A stretch of 6,218 bases of DNA from positions 1-6,218 of the forward strand of contig JADFMC010000130.1 in assembly GCA_022564085.1 (NCBI GenBank). The letters run 5' to 3'. This document shows positions 6,216-6,218 of the stretch, one piece after another. The notes below the pieces were generated by a model that worked only from the letters and a program-made list of their open reading frames with translations, was not told where the DNA came from and did not search any database. This DNA is from Fidelibacterota bacterium. GTDB taxonomy: Bacteria > Fidelibacterota > Marinisomatia > SCGC-AAA003-L08 > TS1B11. The position numbers and the translations under genes are program-made. Within the stretch, counting starts at the first letter, position 1; each line of letters opens with the position of its first letter.

Positions 6216-6218
6216 CTA
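6095..6218 (-). repeat. Direct repeat copy B, 264-bp period, cut by the window edge
   Basis: This is the partner of 5831-5954, offset by 264 bp and in the same reading frame. The repeat runs into the right edge, so more copies probably follow outside the window. At 6217 this copy has T where copy A has G, which on the coding strand turns TCG into TAG. Confidence 0.8.

Overview
The window is a 6.2 kb stretch of ordinary bacterial chromosome, moderately GC-rich. A C-terminal type IX secretion (T9SS) type A sorting domain with the NYPNPFNP signature points to the FCB group: Bacteroidota, Ignavibacteria, Calditrichota, Marinimicrobia, Latescibacterota and relatives. The Hsp15-like protein, whose tail resembles Bacteroidota versions as far as I recall them, agrees with this. 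The sequence alone does not settle the phylum. No rRNA, tRNA, CRISPR array, insertion sequence or phage gene was seen.

Layout. (1) Positions 2503 to 1, minus strand, hold a compact three-gene cluster: a 307-residue exported protein with TPR-like repeats and a beta-rich C-terminal half; 41 bp later a ribosome-associated S4-domain protein of the Hsp15/HslR type; and 2 bp later a YyaL/DUF255 thioredoxin-fold protein that runs off the left edge. The spacing suggests an operon. (2) A 358-bp divergent intergenic region (2504-2861) separates this cluster from a plus-strand gene. It has a recognisable promoter (2651-2680) followed by a leader of about 175 nt with several hairpins. (3) Positions 2862-3791, plus strand, encode a complete DHH-family phosphoesterase of the exopolyphosphatase-like type. 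(4) Positions 3792-3927 form a convergent intergenic region with a strong intrinsic terminator serving the minus-strand gene beyond it. (5) From 3928 to the right edge, minus strand, lies the C-terminal end of a large modular surface protein: tandem Ig/cadherin-like modules, a ZU5-like domain, two more cadherin-like modules, an Fn3-like region and the T9SS sorting domain.

The surface protein does not read through in one frame. A one-base deficit near 5721 shifts the frame between two parts of a single cadherin-like module, and a TAG codon occupies the last three bases of the window in the coding frame. Either the gene is decaying or phase-variable, or these are sequence errors in a repetitive region. 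An 83%-identical direct repeat with a 264-bp period overlaps the right edge.

Functionally the window mixes housekeeping and stress-type genes (Hsp15-like, YyaL-like, DHH phosphoesterase) with envelope and surface genes (TPR/beta protein, T9SS adhesin-like protein). I do not see a convincing new defence, secretion or biosynthetic system. The items most worth checking are the broken surface-protein reading frame, the structured leader ahead of the DHH gene, and the link between an exported TPR/beta protein and the hslR-yyaL pair.
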